The notes under the pieces were generated by a model. The model ran no database searches. It saw only the letters and a list, made by a program, of their open reading frames with translations, and was not told where the DNA came from. Below are positions 1 through 6,001 of a stretch of 9,377 bases of DNA, piece after piece. This DNA comes from Phycisphaerales bacterium UBA2402 (lineage in GTDB: Bacteria > Planctomycetota > Phycisphaerae > Phycisphaerales > UBA1924). Location: the NCBI GenBank assembly GCA_002343715.1, contig DDSA01000028.1, positions 1 to 9,377 of the forward strand, in the 5' to 3' direction. Both the position numbers and the translations under genes were made by a program. How positions within the stretch are numbered: position 1 is the stretch's first letter; each line of letters opens with the position of its first letter.

Positions 1-951
1 CTTCCCTCACTCGCCGACATCCGGGCCGCCGCGGCGCGGATACGCCCTTATGCCCGCCGCACGCCGGTGCTGACGTGCGGCGCGGTGGATGCCCGGGCGG
101 GGGCGCGCGTGTTCATGAAGTGCGAGAACATGCAGAAGGTCGGGGCGTTCAAGTTTCGCGGCGCGTGCAACGCGGTTTTCGCGTTGACGGATGAAGAATC
201 GCGGCGGGGCGTGGTGTGCCATTCATCGGGGAATCACGCGCAGGCGCTCGCCTTGGCGGCGCGGCTGCGGGGCATCCCGGCGCACATCGTGATGCCCAGC
301 AACGCCCCCGAAGTGAAGAAGGCCGCGGTGGCGGGGTACGGCGGGCGGATCAACTACTGCGAGCCGACGCTGGCGGCACGGGAAGAGACGCAGGCCCGCG
401 TCATCGCCGAGACGGGCGCGACGGAGATTCATCCCTTCAACAACCCGCGGATCATCGCGGGGCAGGGCACCGCCACGCTCGAACTGCTCGAAGAAGTGCC
501 GGATCTGGATGTGGTCATCGCGCCCGTGGGCGGCGGCGGCCTTCTCAGCGGCACGGCGACCGCCGCGAAGGGCCTGAACCCATCGATCCGCGTGATCGGG
601 GCCGAGCCGCAGCGGGCGGACGATGCCGCCCGCTCGCTCGCGGCGGGGCGTGTGTTGCCCTCGGAGAACCCGCGCACCATCGCCGACGGGCTGCTGACCT
701 CGCTGTGCGATCTCACCTTCGCCGTCATACGCGAGCGTGTGGAGCGCATCATCACGGTGCGGGAGGAGGCCATCCCCGATGCCATGCGCTTCGTGTGGGA
801 GCGGGCCAAGATTATCATCGAACCCAGCGCCGCCGTCGGGTTCGCCACGCTCTGGGAGGGTCAACTTGATACGCGGGGGCTGCGCATCGGCATCATCGTG
901 TGTGGCGGGAACGTGGACCTCGCCCGCCTGCCATGGCAGGCCGGGGCCTGA
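1..951 (+). CDS. Serine racemase / threonine dehydratase-like PLP enzyme (5' partial)
   Basis: Fold-type II PLP enzyme expected to deaminate or racemise L-serine/L-threonine in the cytoplasm. The reading frame is open from base 1 and its first residues (LADIRAAAARIRPYARRTPV) already match the family N-terminus, so the start lies upstream; the GTG at 67 is internal. In visible-residue numbering, the PLP lysine is K51 (FKFRG), SSGNH is 75-79, the phosphate-binding glycine loop PVGGGG ends at G177-G180, and CGGNVD is 301-306. E202, A206 and D208 (EPQRADD) match the divalent-metal site of eukaryotic serine racemase, and S76 corresponds to its racemisation serine. C301 replaces the usual serine facing the PLP ring nitrogen, as in mammalian serine dehydratase. 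There is no C-terminal ACT-like regulatory domain, so it is not the long biosynthetic IlvA. The stop is 13 bases from the convergent gene's stop. Family certain; substrate and racemase-versus-dehydratase role are inference. Confidence 0.93.
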   Translation, partial: LPSLADIRAAAARIRPYARRTPVLTCGAVDARAGARVFMKCENMQKVGAFKFRGACNAVFALTDEESRRGVVCHSSGNHAQALALAARLRGIPAHIVMPSNAPEVKKAAVAGYGGRINYCEPTLAAREETQARVIAETGATEIHPFNNPRIIAGQGTATLELLEEVPDLDVVIAPVGGGGLLSGTATAAKGLNPSIRVIGAEPQRADDAARSLAAGRVLPSENPRTIADGLLTSLCDLTFAVIRERVERIITVREEAIPDAMRFVWERAKIIIEPSAAVGFATLWEGQLDTRGLRIGIIVCGGNVDLARLPWQAGA

Positions 952-964
952 CCCGCCGCCCTCG

Positions 965-2356
965 TCAGAAGCAGCCCGCTGCCTCCCATTGCCGGAAGAA
1001 GACCTCAACGTCCGATCCGTCGGTGCCGCCGCTGCAATCAACATCACCGTCGGTCCCGCCCTGCTCCCACGCGAGGAAGAAGGCTTCGACGTCGGCGCCG
1101 TCCGAACCGCCATCGCGGTTGAAGTCCGCAGCGCAGGGGCAGCACCCCTGCAGCGCCGCGATGCCGCGTGCCTGCACGGGTCCGATGGTGATGAAACTGC
1201 CGCCGATGATGAGGTCGCCGTTCCATTCGCCCAGCCCGAAGGCGCTGGGCCAGTTGCCGGAGGTAGCGGAGTTTGGGGTGGCCGAGTCGCGGAGACTTCC
1301 GTCGACCGATACCCATTGATTCCCCTGGAGTTTGCCGAAGTTGTTGATTCCCGGGAATGCCGTGCCCGCGAAGTAGAGGTCGTTGGATTGCCCGTTGTGC
1401 CATCCCCGCAGCGCTGACACCCTGCCGGTGCCGAGGATCTGGCCGACCGTTGACCACGCCGATCCGTTCCACTTCGCCACGTTCGATGTCCCCGATCCGG
1501 TCACGCCGAACTGGGTTCCTCCCACGTACAGCGCCGTCCCGGAGCCATCATTATGGACAGTCATGGCGTCGAGATACTTGAGCGCATCGCTCAACCGGGA
1601 CAGACCCAGCCCGATGCGTCGCCACGCACCGTTCACGAATCGCGCGGCCAGCTGCGTGGCCACGCCGTCCACCGTGTCGAAGCGGCCTACCGCGTAGAGC
1701 GCGGGGCCGGTGCCATCGTTGAAGATTTCAAGGTCCGCCACGTACGGAGAGAACGCTCCGGCAATCCCGACCCCGGTGCCCACCGCGCTCCACGATTCAC
1801 CATCAAACTGCGCGATGCCGCCGAAGGGCAGGCCGAACCCACCCGCGACAAAGAGGCGCGGCCCCTGCCCCAGGTCCCCCACCACCATGTCCCAGATCGC
1901 GTGCCCCGCGGGCACGGTCAGGTAGACCGGCGCCCACGTGGTCCCATCCCAGGCCGCGATCCCTTCGGTCCCCCCCACGCCGCCGGCGCTGGTGAAGCGC
2001 CCCGCCACGAGCAAACGGTCTCGCCCGTTCGGCGACCCGATAGACGTCACCACCATCGAGGTGACAAAGCCGTTGGTGGACCCGGTCGACAACCCGGAGC
2101 CAACCCGAGACCAGGTGTCCGTAGCGGCCTCGTACCGGGCGAGAATGGTGGCGAAGGCACCGCCGATTTCAGAAAATGACCCGCCCACATACAGCCGCTC
2201 TCCCCGTCCGTCATCCCACGCGAGGATGGGATCAGCGTACCCGTTGCCAAGCCCCGGCAAACCCAGAAGCCCGCTGTACGTCGGGGTGCATTGTCCCGCC
2301 GCGGCAACAGCGAGGGCAAACAGCGAAGCGACCGGCAGACCGACTCGTAACAGCAT
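965..2356 (-). CDS. Exported seven-repeat propeller-like protein with dockerin-like double EF-hand C-terminus
   Basis: Predicted 463-residue secreted or surface protein of unknown function. The ATG at 2356 is chosen because AGGGG lies 6 bases upstream and it begins directly with a signal peptide (MLLRVGLPVASLFALAVAAA, probable cleavage near AAG/Q); a longer frame from the GTG at 2392 would bury the signal. The body carries seven imperfect units of the form LYVGGSF..(T/S)xGG followed by a W-containing strand such as WNGSAWSTVG, for example RLYVGGSF, RLLVAGRF, RLFVAGGF, ALYAVGRF, ALYVGGTQ, DLYFAGTA and DLIIGGSF. This suggests a seven-bladed beta-propeller. The last 59 residues (968-1144) hold two acidic loops, DFNRDGGSDGADVE and DVDCSGGTDGSDVE, each followed by an aromatic helix, with cysteines at both ends. 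This is the dockerin/EF-hand-like Ca-binding tail common in Phycisphaerae exported proteins. Export and architecture are well supported; the ligand is unknown. Confidence 0.87.
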   Translation of the reverse strand: MLLRVGLPVASLFALAVAAAGQCTPTYSGLLGLPGLGNGYADPILAWDDGRGERLYVGGSFSEIGGAFATILARYEAATDTWSRVGSGLSTGSTNGFVTSMVVTSIGSPNGRDRLLVAGRFTSAGGVGGTEGIAAWDGTTWAPVYLTVPAGHAIWDMVVGDLGQGPRLFVAGGFGLPFGGIAQFDGESWSAVGTGVGIAGAFSPYVADLEIFNDGTGPALYAVGRFDTVDGVATQLAARFVNGAWRRIGLGLSRLSDALKYLDAMTVHNDGSGTALYVGGTQFGVTGSGTSNVAKWNGSAWSTVGQILGTGRVSALRGWHNGQSNDLYFAGTAFPGINNFGKLQGNQWVSVDGSLRDSATPNSATSGNWPSAFGLGEWNGDLIIGGSFITIGPVQARGIAALQGCCPCAADFNRDGGSDGADVEAFFLAWEQGGTDGDVDCSGGTDGSDVEVFFRQWEAAGCF

Positions 2357-2362
2357 GGGTAA

Positions 2363-2367
2363 CCCCT
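2363..2367 (-). promoter_or_regulatory. Ribosome binding site of the propeller gene
   Basis: On the minus strand AGGGG sits 6 bases ahead of the ATG at 2354-2356. It selects this start over the upstream in-frame GTG at 2390-2392 and places the signal peptide at the very N-terminus. Confidence 0.6.
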
Positions 2368-2409
2368 GAAGATGTGAAGGGAAGTCCGGCACAAGAAATC
2401 ACGGTCTAT

Positions 2410-2437
2410 AGACTACCAAAACCCACCGGTGTGTCAA
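2410..2437 (-). promoter_or_regulatory. Candidate sigma70-type promoter of the propeller gene
   Basis: Reading the minus strand, a perfect -35 TTGACA (2437-2432) is followed after 16 bases by TAGTCT (2415-2410), which keeps the key TA....T positions of a -10. Transcription would start near 2403, giving a leader of about 47 bases that contains the AGGGG site. The palindrome CACCGGTG (2424-2431) fills the spacer next to the -35 and could be an operator. The -10 is weak; TATAGA at 2410-2405 is a better hexamer but would need a 21-base spacer. Confidence 0.45.
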
Positions 2438-2483
2438 GCCCCCGACAGCCGGGAGAACTCCGGGGCAACCCCGTCGGAAACCC

Positions 2484-2489
2484 TACACT
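2484..2489 (+). promoter_or_regulatory. -10-like hexamer TACACT ahead of rfbF
   Basis: TACACT ends 6 bases before the ATG at 2496, so a transcript would begin at or next to that codon. No Shine-Dalgarno precedes 2496. No -35 consensus is visible; instead a small perfect inverted repeat, CGGGG-CAA-CCCCG (2461-2473), occupies the -35 position. Compare 3383-3388 and 5157-5162. Confidence 0.4.
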
Positions 2490-2495
2490 GGCCCG

Positions 2496-3308
2496 ATGCC
2501 CGAGCCCCAGGAACCGCCGACATCAGGATCCATGAAAGCCGTCATCCTTGCCGGCGGGATGGGCACACGGCTCTCGGAAGAGACCGACCGCCTCCCCAAG
2601 CCGATGGTCCAGATCGGGGGACGCCCGATCTTGTGGCACATCATGAACCTGTACAGCCTGCACGGCATTCACGACTTCGTGATCTGTCTCGGGTACAAGG
2701 GGTACGCGATCAAGGAGTATTTTCACAACTACTTCCTCCACGGGTGCGATGTCACCTTCGACCTGCGGCGGCGCACCGCGCAGATTCACAACGACTCGAC
2801 CGAACATTGGCGTGTCTCGCTGATCGACACAGGGCCGGAGACGATGACCGGTGGCCGCCTCAGGCGAATCGCGCAGTACGTCTCCGGCACGTTCTGCATG
2901 ACCTACGGCGACGGCCTCGCGGACGTCGACATCACCGCCTCCATCGCGTTCCACAAGTCCCACGGGAAACTCGCCACCGTGACCGCCGTGAACCCGCCCG
3001 GCCGCTTCGGGGTGCTCGACCTCGCCGATCATCGCGTGGCCCGCATCACAGAAAAGCCCGACCGAGGAGACGCCTGGATCAACGGCGGCTTCTTCGTCCT
3101 CGAACCCGCCGCCCTCAACTACGTCTCGGGCGACTCGATGCCCTGGGAGCGCGAGCCGATGGAGCGTCTCGCCGCGGACGGCCAACTGATGGCCTTCGAG
3201 CACTCCGGATTCTGGCAGCCGATGGACACCCTCCGCGACAAGCACCTGCTCGAAGACCTGCACCGCCGCGGTGATGCGCCGTGGCTGGGTCGCGCCAGGT
3301 CTTCCTGA
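2496..3308 (+). CDS. rfbF: Glucose-1-phosphate cytidylyltransferase
   Basis: Transfers CMP from CTP to alpha-D-glucose-1-phosphate to give CDP-glucose, the first committed step toward CDP-3,6-dideoxyhexoses and related surface sugars; cytoplasmic. Numbered from the second Met (2532), it has the nucleotidyltransferase signature AGGMGTR (7-13) and PKPM (22-25), the RfbF-typical GGRPILWHIM (29-38) and EYFHNYFLH (62-70), the metal and sugar region TYGDGLAD (124-131), EKP (174-176), INGGFFVL (183-190) and HSGFWQPMDTLRDK (224-237). Length from 2532 is 258 residues, like enterobacterial RfbF, so 2532 is the homology-favoured start; AGGA lies only 3 bases ahead of it. The ATG at 2496 adds a Pro-rich 12-residue lead and is kept because a -10-like TACACT lies 6 bases before it. 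No CDP-glucose dehydratase or other sugar gene is adjacent. Function very secure; start uncertain. Confidence 0.95.
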   Translation: MPEPQEPPTSGSMKAVILAGGMGTRLSEETDRLPKPMVQIGGRPILWHIMNLYSLHGIHDFVICLGYKGYAIKEYFHNYFLHGCDVTFDLRRRTAQIHNDSTEHWRVSLIDTGPETMTGGRLRRIAQYVSGTFCMTYGDGLADVDITASIAFHKSHGKLATVTAVNPPGRFGVLDLADHRVARITEKPDRGDAWINGGFFVLEPAALNYVSGDSMPWEREPMERLAADGQLMAFEHSGFWQPMDTLRDKHLLEDLHRRGDAPWLGRARSS

Positions 3309-3382
3309 ACCATCCGCCGCGGCCCAGAAAGCACCTCCGGCCCATGGAGCTCACTTGCCACGAACGGTGAACCTCGATTGAC

Positions 3383-3388
3383 TACCAT
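3383..3388 (+). promoter_or_regulatory. -10-like hexamer TACCAT ahead of pgsA
   Basis: TACCAT ends 9 bases before the GTG start of pgsA in a gap with no Shine-Dalgarno, which would allow a leaderless or nearly leaderless transcript. The nearest -35-like element, TTGCCA (3355-3360), is 22 bases away and too far to be convincing. Confidence 0.35.
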
Positions 3389-3397
3389 CGCCCGTCC

Positions 3398-4093
3398 GTG
3401 TCACAGCCAATCCCCGCACAGACAACCGTGTCCGCACCCGATGATTACCGCCGGTGGGTGCCCAACGCGCTGACGGGGTCGCGGCTGGTGATCGCGACGG
3501 CCTTCTTCGTGCTGCTGAGCGTCTGGCACTACCCCGCGCGAGAGCTGGTCGTCAGCCCCCGCCACCCGGTGTGGCCCTACCTGTGGGCCGCGGCGCTCTT
3601 CGGCCTCGCGGCCCTCACGGACGCGATCGACGGTCCCCTGGCCCGCCGGTGGAAGACCGTCAGCAAGTTCGGGCGTGTGATGGACCCTTTCGCGGACAAG
3701 GTGCTCGTGGTGGGCGCGTTCATCATGCTGGCCGGACCCGCCTTCGGGATCGATGTGCCGGGACGCCGAACGCTGCAGGTCAGCGGCATCACATCATGGA
3801 TGGTCGTGGTCATCCTGGGACGCGAACTGCTGGTCACGAGCATCCGCTCGGTGATGGAGCAATCGGGCGTCGATTTCTCGGCCACCGTGACCGGGAAAAT
3901 CAAGATGGTCGTACAGGCGTGCGCGATCCCGTTTATCCTCGTACTCCTGGGGATCACGGAGGTGGACCACGGGTCGTTGGGGAGGCTGTTGATCGATTCC
4001 GCGGCGTGGCTCACGGTACTCGTCACGATTGCAAGCGGGATCCCGTACGTTGCCCGCGCGATCCGAGTGGGGATCAACTCGGGCCGGAGTTGA
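3398..4093 (+). CDS. pgsA: CDP-diacylglycerol--glycerol-3-phosphate 3-phosphatidyltransferase
   Basis: Inner-membrane enzyme joining CDP-diacylglycerol and glycerol-3-phosphate to make phosphatidylglycerol phosphate, releasing CMP. The 231-residue product holds the complete CDP-alcohol phosphatidyltransferase signature D-x2-DG-x2-AR-x8-G-x3-D-x3-D at D75, D78-G79, A82-R83, G92, D96 and D100, so all catalytic acidic residues are present. PNALTGSRL (22-30) is the usual N-terminal amphipathic entry, followed by about six hydrophobic segments (roughly 31-43, 58-74, 100-113, 126-142, 167-183 and 195-215). The loop before the signature is slightly long (ARELVVSPRHPV). GTG at 3398 is the farthest plausible start; GTG at 3428 would also keep all conserved parts. 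It is followed 4 bases later by pgpA, which performs the next step. Assigned to PgsA rather than to another CDP-alcohol transferase because of that neighbour and the sequence style. Confidence 0.92.
   Translation: MSQPIPAQTTVSAPDDYRRWVPNALTGSRLVIATAFFVLLSVWHYPARELVVSPRHPVWPYLWAAALFGLAALTDAIDGPLARRWKTVSKFGRVMDPFADKVLVVGAFIMLAGPAFGIDVPGRRTLQVSGITSWMVVVILGRELLVTSIRSVMEQSGVDFSATVTGKIKMVVQACAIPFILVLLGITEVDHGSLGRLLIDSAAWLTVLVTIASGIPYVARAIRVGINSGRS
4086..4089 (+). promoter_or_regulatory. Ribosome binding site of pgpA inside the end of pgsA
   Basis: GGAG lies 8 bases ahead of the ATG at 4098 and within the last codons of pgsA. It fixes the pgpA start at 4098 and implies translational coupling with pgsA. 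Confidence 0.55.
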
Positions 4094-4097
4094 TTCG

Positions 4098-4604
4098 ATG
4101 AGACGCCCGCCACCACGATGGATTACGGTATTCGGCCTTGGAGCCATGCGACCCGCCTCGGGCACATGGGGTTCACTGCCACCGGTCGCGCTGGCGGCCA
4201 TTCTCATCGCGGCCGGATTCGGGCCGGGGGTCGCTCCGTGGATCTATCACGGGGCCATCGGGCTCGTGTTCATCGCCGCCTGCCTCGCGTGCATATTGGA
4301 AGGCGACAGAGCCGAAGCCCATTTCGGCAGGAAGGACCCGGGCGATGCGGTCGCTGATGAGGTCGCGGGGCAGTGCATCCCGCTGATGTTTCTCCCGATC
4401 ATGGCGTTTCAAACCCCCACCCTCGCCGCGGTGACGCTGGTGTACGCCTTTCTTGCCTTTCGCGTGCTCGATATCGTGAAACCGTGGCCGGCGAGCGGCT
4501 TGCAACAGGTTCCGGGTGGGTGGGGCATCCTGCTCGATGATCTCATCGCCGGGCTGTATGCCGCCGTGGTGGTGCAGGTCATGTCACGAATGATGCTCGC
4601 CTGA
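4098..4604 (+). CDS. pgpA: Phosphatidylglycerophosphatase A
   Basis: Membrane phosphatase removing the phosphate from phosphatidylglycerol phosphate to yield phosphatidylglycerol. The 168-residue protein shows the ordered PgpA blocks: GLGAMRPASGTWGSL (13-27), DPGDAVADEVAGQ (78-90, with the family's conserved Asp-Glu), FRVLDIVKPWPA (120-131) and VPGGWGILLDDLIAGLYA (137-154), with hydrophobic stretches between them. In the second block the usual bulky pair before DE is VA, still compatible with the family. ATG at 4098 is chosen because GGAG stands 8 bases ahead and the conserved GLG block then begins at residue 13; a longer open frame from 4029 lies within pgsA. It starts 4 bases after the pgsA stop and the two form an operon. 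Its 3' end overlaps the convergent Minf_1886 gene by 21 bases. Confidence 0.93.
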   Translation: MRRPPPRWITVFGLGAMRPASGTWGSLPPVALAAILIAAGFGPGVAPWIYHGAIGLVFIAACLACILEGDRAEAHFGRKDPGDAVADEVAGQCIPLMFLPIMAFQTPTLAAVTLVYAFLAFRVLDIVKPWPASGLQQVPGGWGILLDDLIAGLYAAVVVQVMSRMMLA

Positions 4605-5024
4605 TGTGCTTTGGCCGGAGAAATTGCCCGGTGCGGCCAGATCCCCGAAGGCCTCGGCAAAATCAAAGACCGCACGGAATGATGCGGGCGTGTCCTCGGG
4701 CCGGCACAGCAGTTTCTTCGACTCGACCATCGCGAAGACAATCCTGCCGAAGTCGTCCGTCTCGCTGATGTTCCAGCGTCTGAGGACCGTTCCGGCCAGA
4801 CGGCCGTAACGCCGGATGGCATAGTCCCGCAATCCCAGGCAGAGTTGCTCCCCGCTCACGTGATCGCTGGGATCGGGAACGCCATCGGCGGGGACCGCCA
4901 CCTTGTCTCCGTGCACCAAGCGCACCGTGTGGGCCAGCCCGTCGAGCACGAAGGCATGCGATTCGGGCGGGTACCCGACAGAGTTTGGCTTGATCTGTTC
5001 CCTGTCCGACATGTGGTTACTCAT
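4584..5024 (-). CDS. Minf_1886 family (Planctomycetes/Verrucomicrobia) protein of unknown function
   Basis: A 146-residue cytoplasmic-looking protein with no signal peptide or membrane segment. From recall it matches the uncharacterised Minf_1886 / TIGR04138 family: HAFVLDGLAHTV, then HVSGEQLCLGLRDYAIRRYG, then TVLRRWNISETDDFGRIVFAMVE and a final FDFAEAF. These correspond to the family's FVLEAL, HVSGQELLEGIRDYALEQFG, VLxxWGxxxTEDFGEIVFxxVE and YDFxxAF blocks, so the domain is complete. The start is uncertain. ATG 5024 is preferred because third-position GC falls upstream of it; in-frame alternatives are 5105, 5078 (just after a -10-like TACGAT) and 5012 (with a weak GAG 7 bases ahead). A 14-residue insert rich in D, P and V separates the first two blocks. 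It overlaps pgpA tail-to-tail by 21 bases. No function is known to me. Confidence 0.84.
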   Translation of the reverse strand: MSNHMSDREQIKPNSVGYPPESHAFVLDGLAHTVRLVHGDKVAVPADGVPDPSDHVSGEQLCLGLRDYAIRRYGRLAGTVLRRWNISETDDFGRIVFAMVESKKLLCRPEDTPASFRAVFDFAEAFGDLAAPGNFSGQSTSGEHHS

Positions 5025-5135
5025 CGAATACGCACTCAAACCGAGCTCCCGAGGCGGTTCAGACCAAGGGAGCACCATGCCAATCGTATTCCTTCCGTAA
5101 TTCATCGGCCAACGGAGGCGCCCCGCTCAAGACCC

Positions 5136-5162
5136 TTGACTCCGAGCGCCATGACGTACGCT
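5136..5162 (+). promoter_or_regulatory. Candidate promoter of the BtuF-like gene, leaderless
   Basis: TTGACT (5136-5141) is followed after 15 bases by TACGCT (5157-5162), which ends 6 bases before the ATG at 5169. There is no Shine-Dalgarno in the 6-base gap, so a transcript would begin at about the start codon. This is the best -35/-10 pair among the three possible leaderless starts in the window, though its spacing is short. Confidence 0.45.
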
Positions 5163-5168
5163 CCGGGG

Positions 5169-5960
5169 ATGCCCCCCCGAGTTGTGAGCCTCTCTCCCGC
5201 GGCGACGGAAATACTCGCCCACATCGGCGGTGCCGGCCTGCTGATGGGCGTCATGCACGATCCGATCACTCTGCAGGGGCCCACGGCCCCTCGGATAGCC
5301 CCCGTACAACTGTCGAGTCTTCGACCGGACATCCTGATCGACATCATCGAGCCGGACGCAACGCCGACGATGTCGCACGATGCTCACCGGCGTGTGCTGC
5401 GATTCTCGCCTCGAACCGTCGAAGAGATCCTCGATGCTCACACCCGGATCGGCGAGGCCGTCGAGCTGGAGCGGGAGGCCATGCACGCGGTGGTTCGGCT
5501 GCGGGAACGGCTCTTCACGGCGGCCGAGCGTGTGAACCCCTATGTCGATGGACCTGCGGTCGCTGTGATTGTCGGTTCGGATCCGATCCGCATCGGGGGA
5601 GACTGGATTCCACAACTCGTCGAGCGCGCGGGGGCGGTTCATTCTCTCAATCCGACCGTGCCGTCACCCCGCTCGGGGGCCGCGGCTGGGCCGCAGCACG
5701 CGGAACGCCGCGCGGGGCCTGACGTTGAGGCTTCGGAGACGGACTTCCTCCGATCCTTGCCTGAAGCGGTCCTGATCGCGCCCCGTCGGGGCGACGCCGC
5801 GACGATCGTGTCGGATCTTGCACGTCGATCCTGGTGGCAGGACCTTCCGGCGGTGCGGAAAAAGCGCGTAAGCGTGCTCGCCGATCCGTCTGTGCTTACC
5901 CGGCCCGGCCCCCGTGTTGTCGAGGCGTTCGAGCAACTCGTCGAGTGGTTGAACCACTGA
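5169..5960 (+). CDS. BtuF/TroA-like substrate-binding (cobalamin-binding type) protein without signal peptide
   Basis: A 263-residue member of the helical-backbone metal/cobalamin receptor fold. It opens with RVVSLSPAATEILAHIGG (4-21) and GVMHD (27-31), the standard first strand and helix of this family, then LRPDILID (51-58), a long helix rich in E and R at about 82-120 (the backbone linker), GGDWIPQLVERAGAV (143-157) in the second lobe, WWQDLPAVR (222-230) and RPGPRVVEAFEQL (245-257) at the end. These are the blocks seen in proteins annotated as cobalamin-binding or iron-complex binding. There is no signal peptide or lipobox from ATG 5169, nor from the in-frame ATG 5151, so it may act in the cytoplasm or need another export route. 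No permease or ATPase is adjacent, and no B12-box-like sequence is seen upstream. Fold confident; ligand unknown. Its stop is 41 bases from the convergent phosphatase gene. Confidence 0.82.
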   Translation: MPPRVVSLSPAATEILAHIGGAGLLMGVMHDPITLQGPTAPRIAPVQLSSLRPDILIDIIEPDATPTMSHDAHRRVLRFSPRTVEEILDAHTRIGEAVELEREAMHAVVRLRERLFTAAERVNPYVDGPAVAVIVGSDPIRIGGDWIPQLVERAGAVHSLNPTVPSPRSGAAAGPQHAERRAGPDVEASETDFLRSLPEAVLIAPRRGDAATIVSDLARRSWWQDLPAVRKKRVSVLADPSVLTRPGPRVVEAFEQLVEWLNH

Positions 5961-6001
5961 ATCAACGCTCCGCGAAAGACGAAGAGCCTTGTGCCACACT
6001 C

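Noticed and set aside
937..950. CAGGC-CGGG-GCCTG hairpin as terminator of the first gene
   Set aside because: Only a 5-bp stem across the stop codon and no T-run on either strand; likely chance in GC-rich DNA.
223..1113. Minus-strand open frame of 296 codons over the PLP enzyme
   Set aside because: Low-complexity shadow of the PLP enzyme with no family motif; the plus-strand frame is clearly coding.
2429..3274. Second plus-strand frame (281 codons) over rfbF
   Set aside because: Arg/Pro-rich out-of-frame shadow of rfbF with no domain.
5025..5168. Cobalamin riboswitch ahead of the BtuF-like gene
   Set aside because: No B12-box-like GCCACTG sequence and not enough room (144 bases shared with a divergent gene) for the usual structure.
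5944..5958. AGTGGT-TGA-ACCACT hairpin as terminator of the BtuF-like gene
   Set aside because: Lies within the last codons, is short and is not followed by a U-tract.
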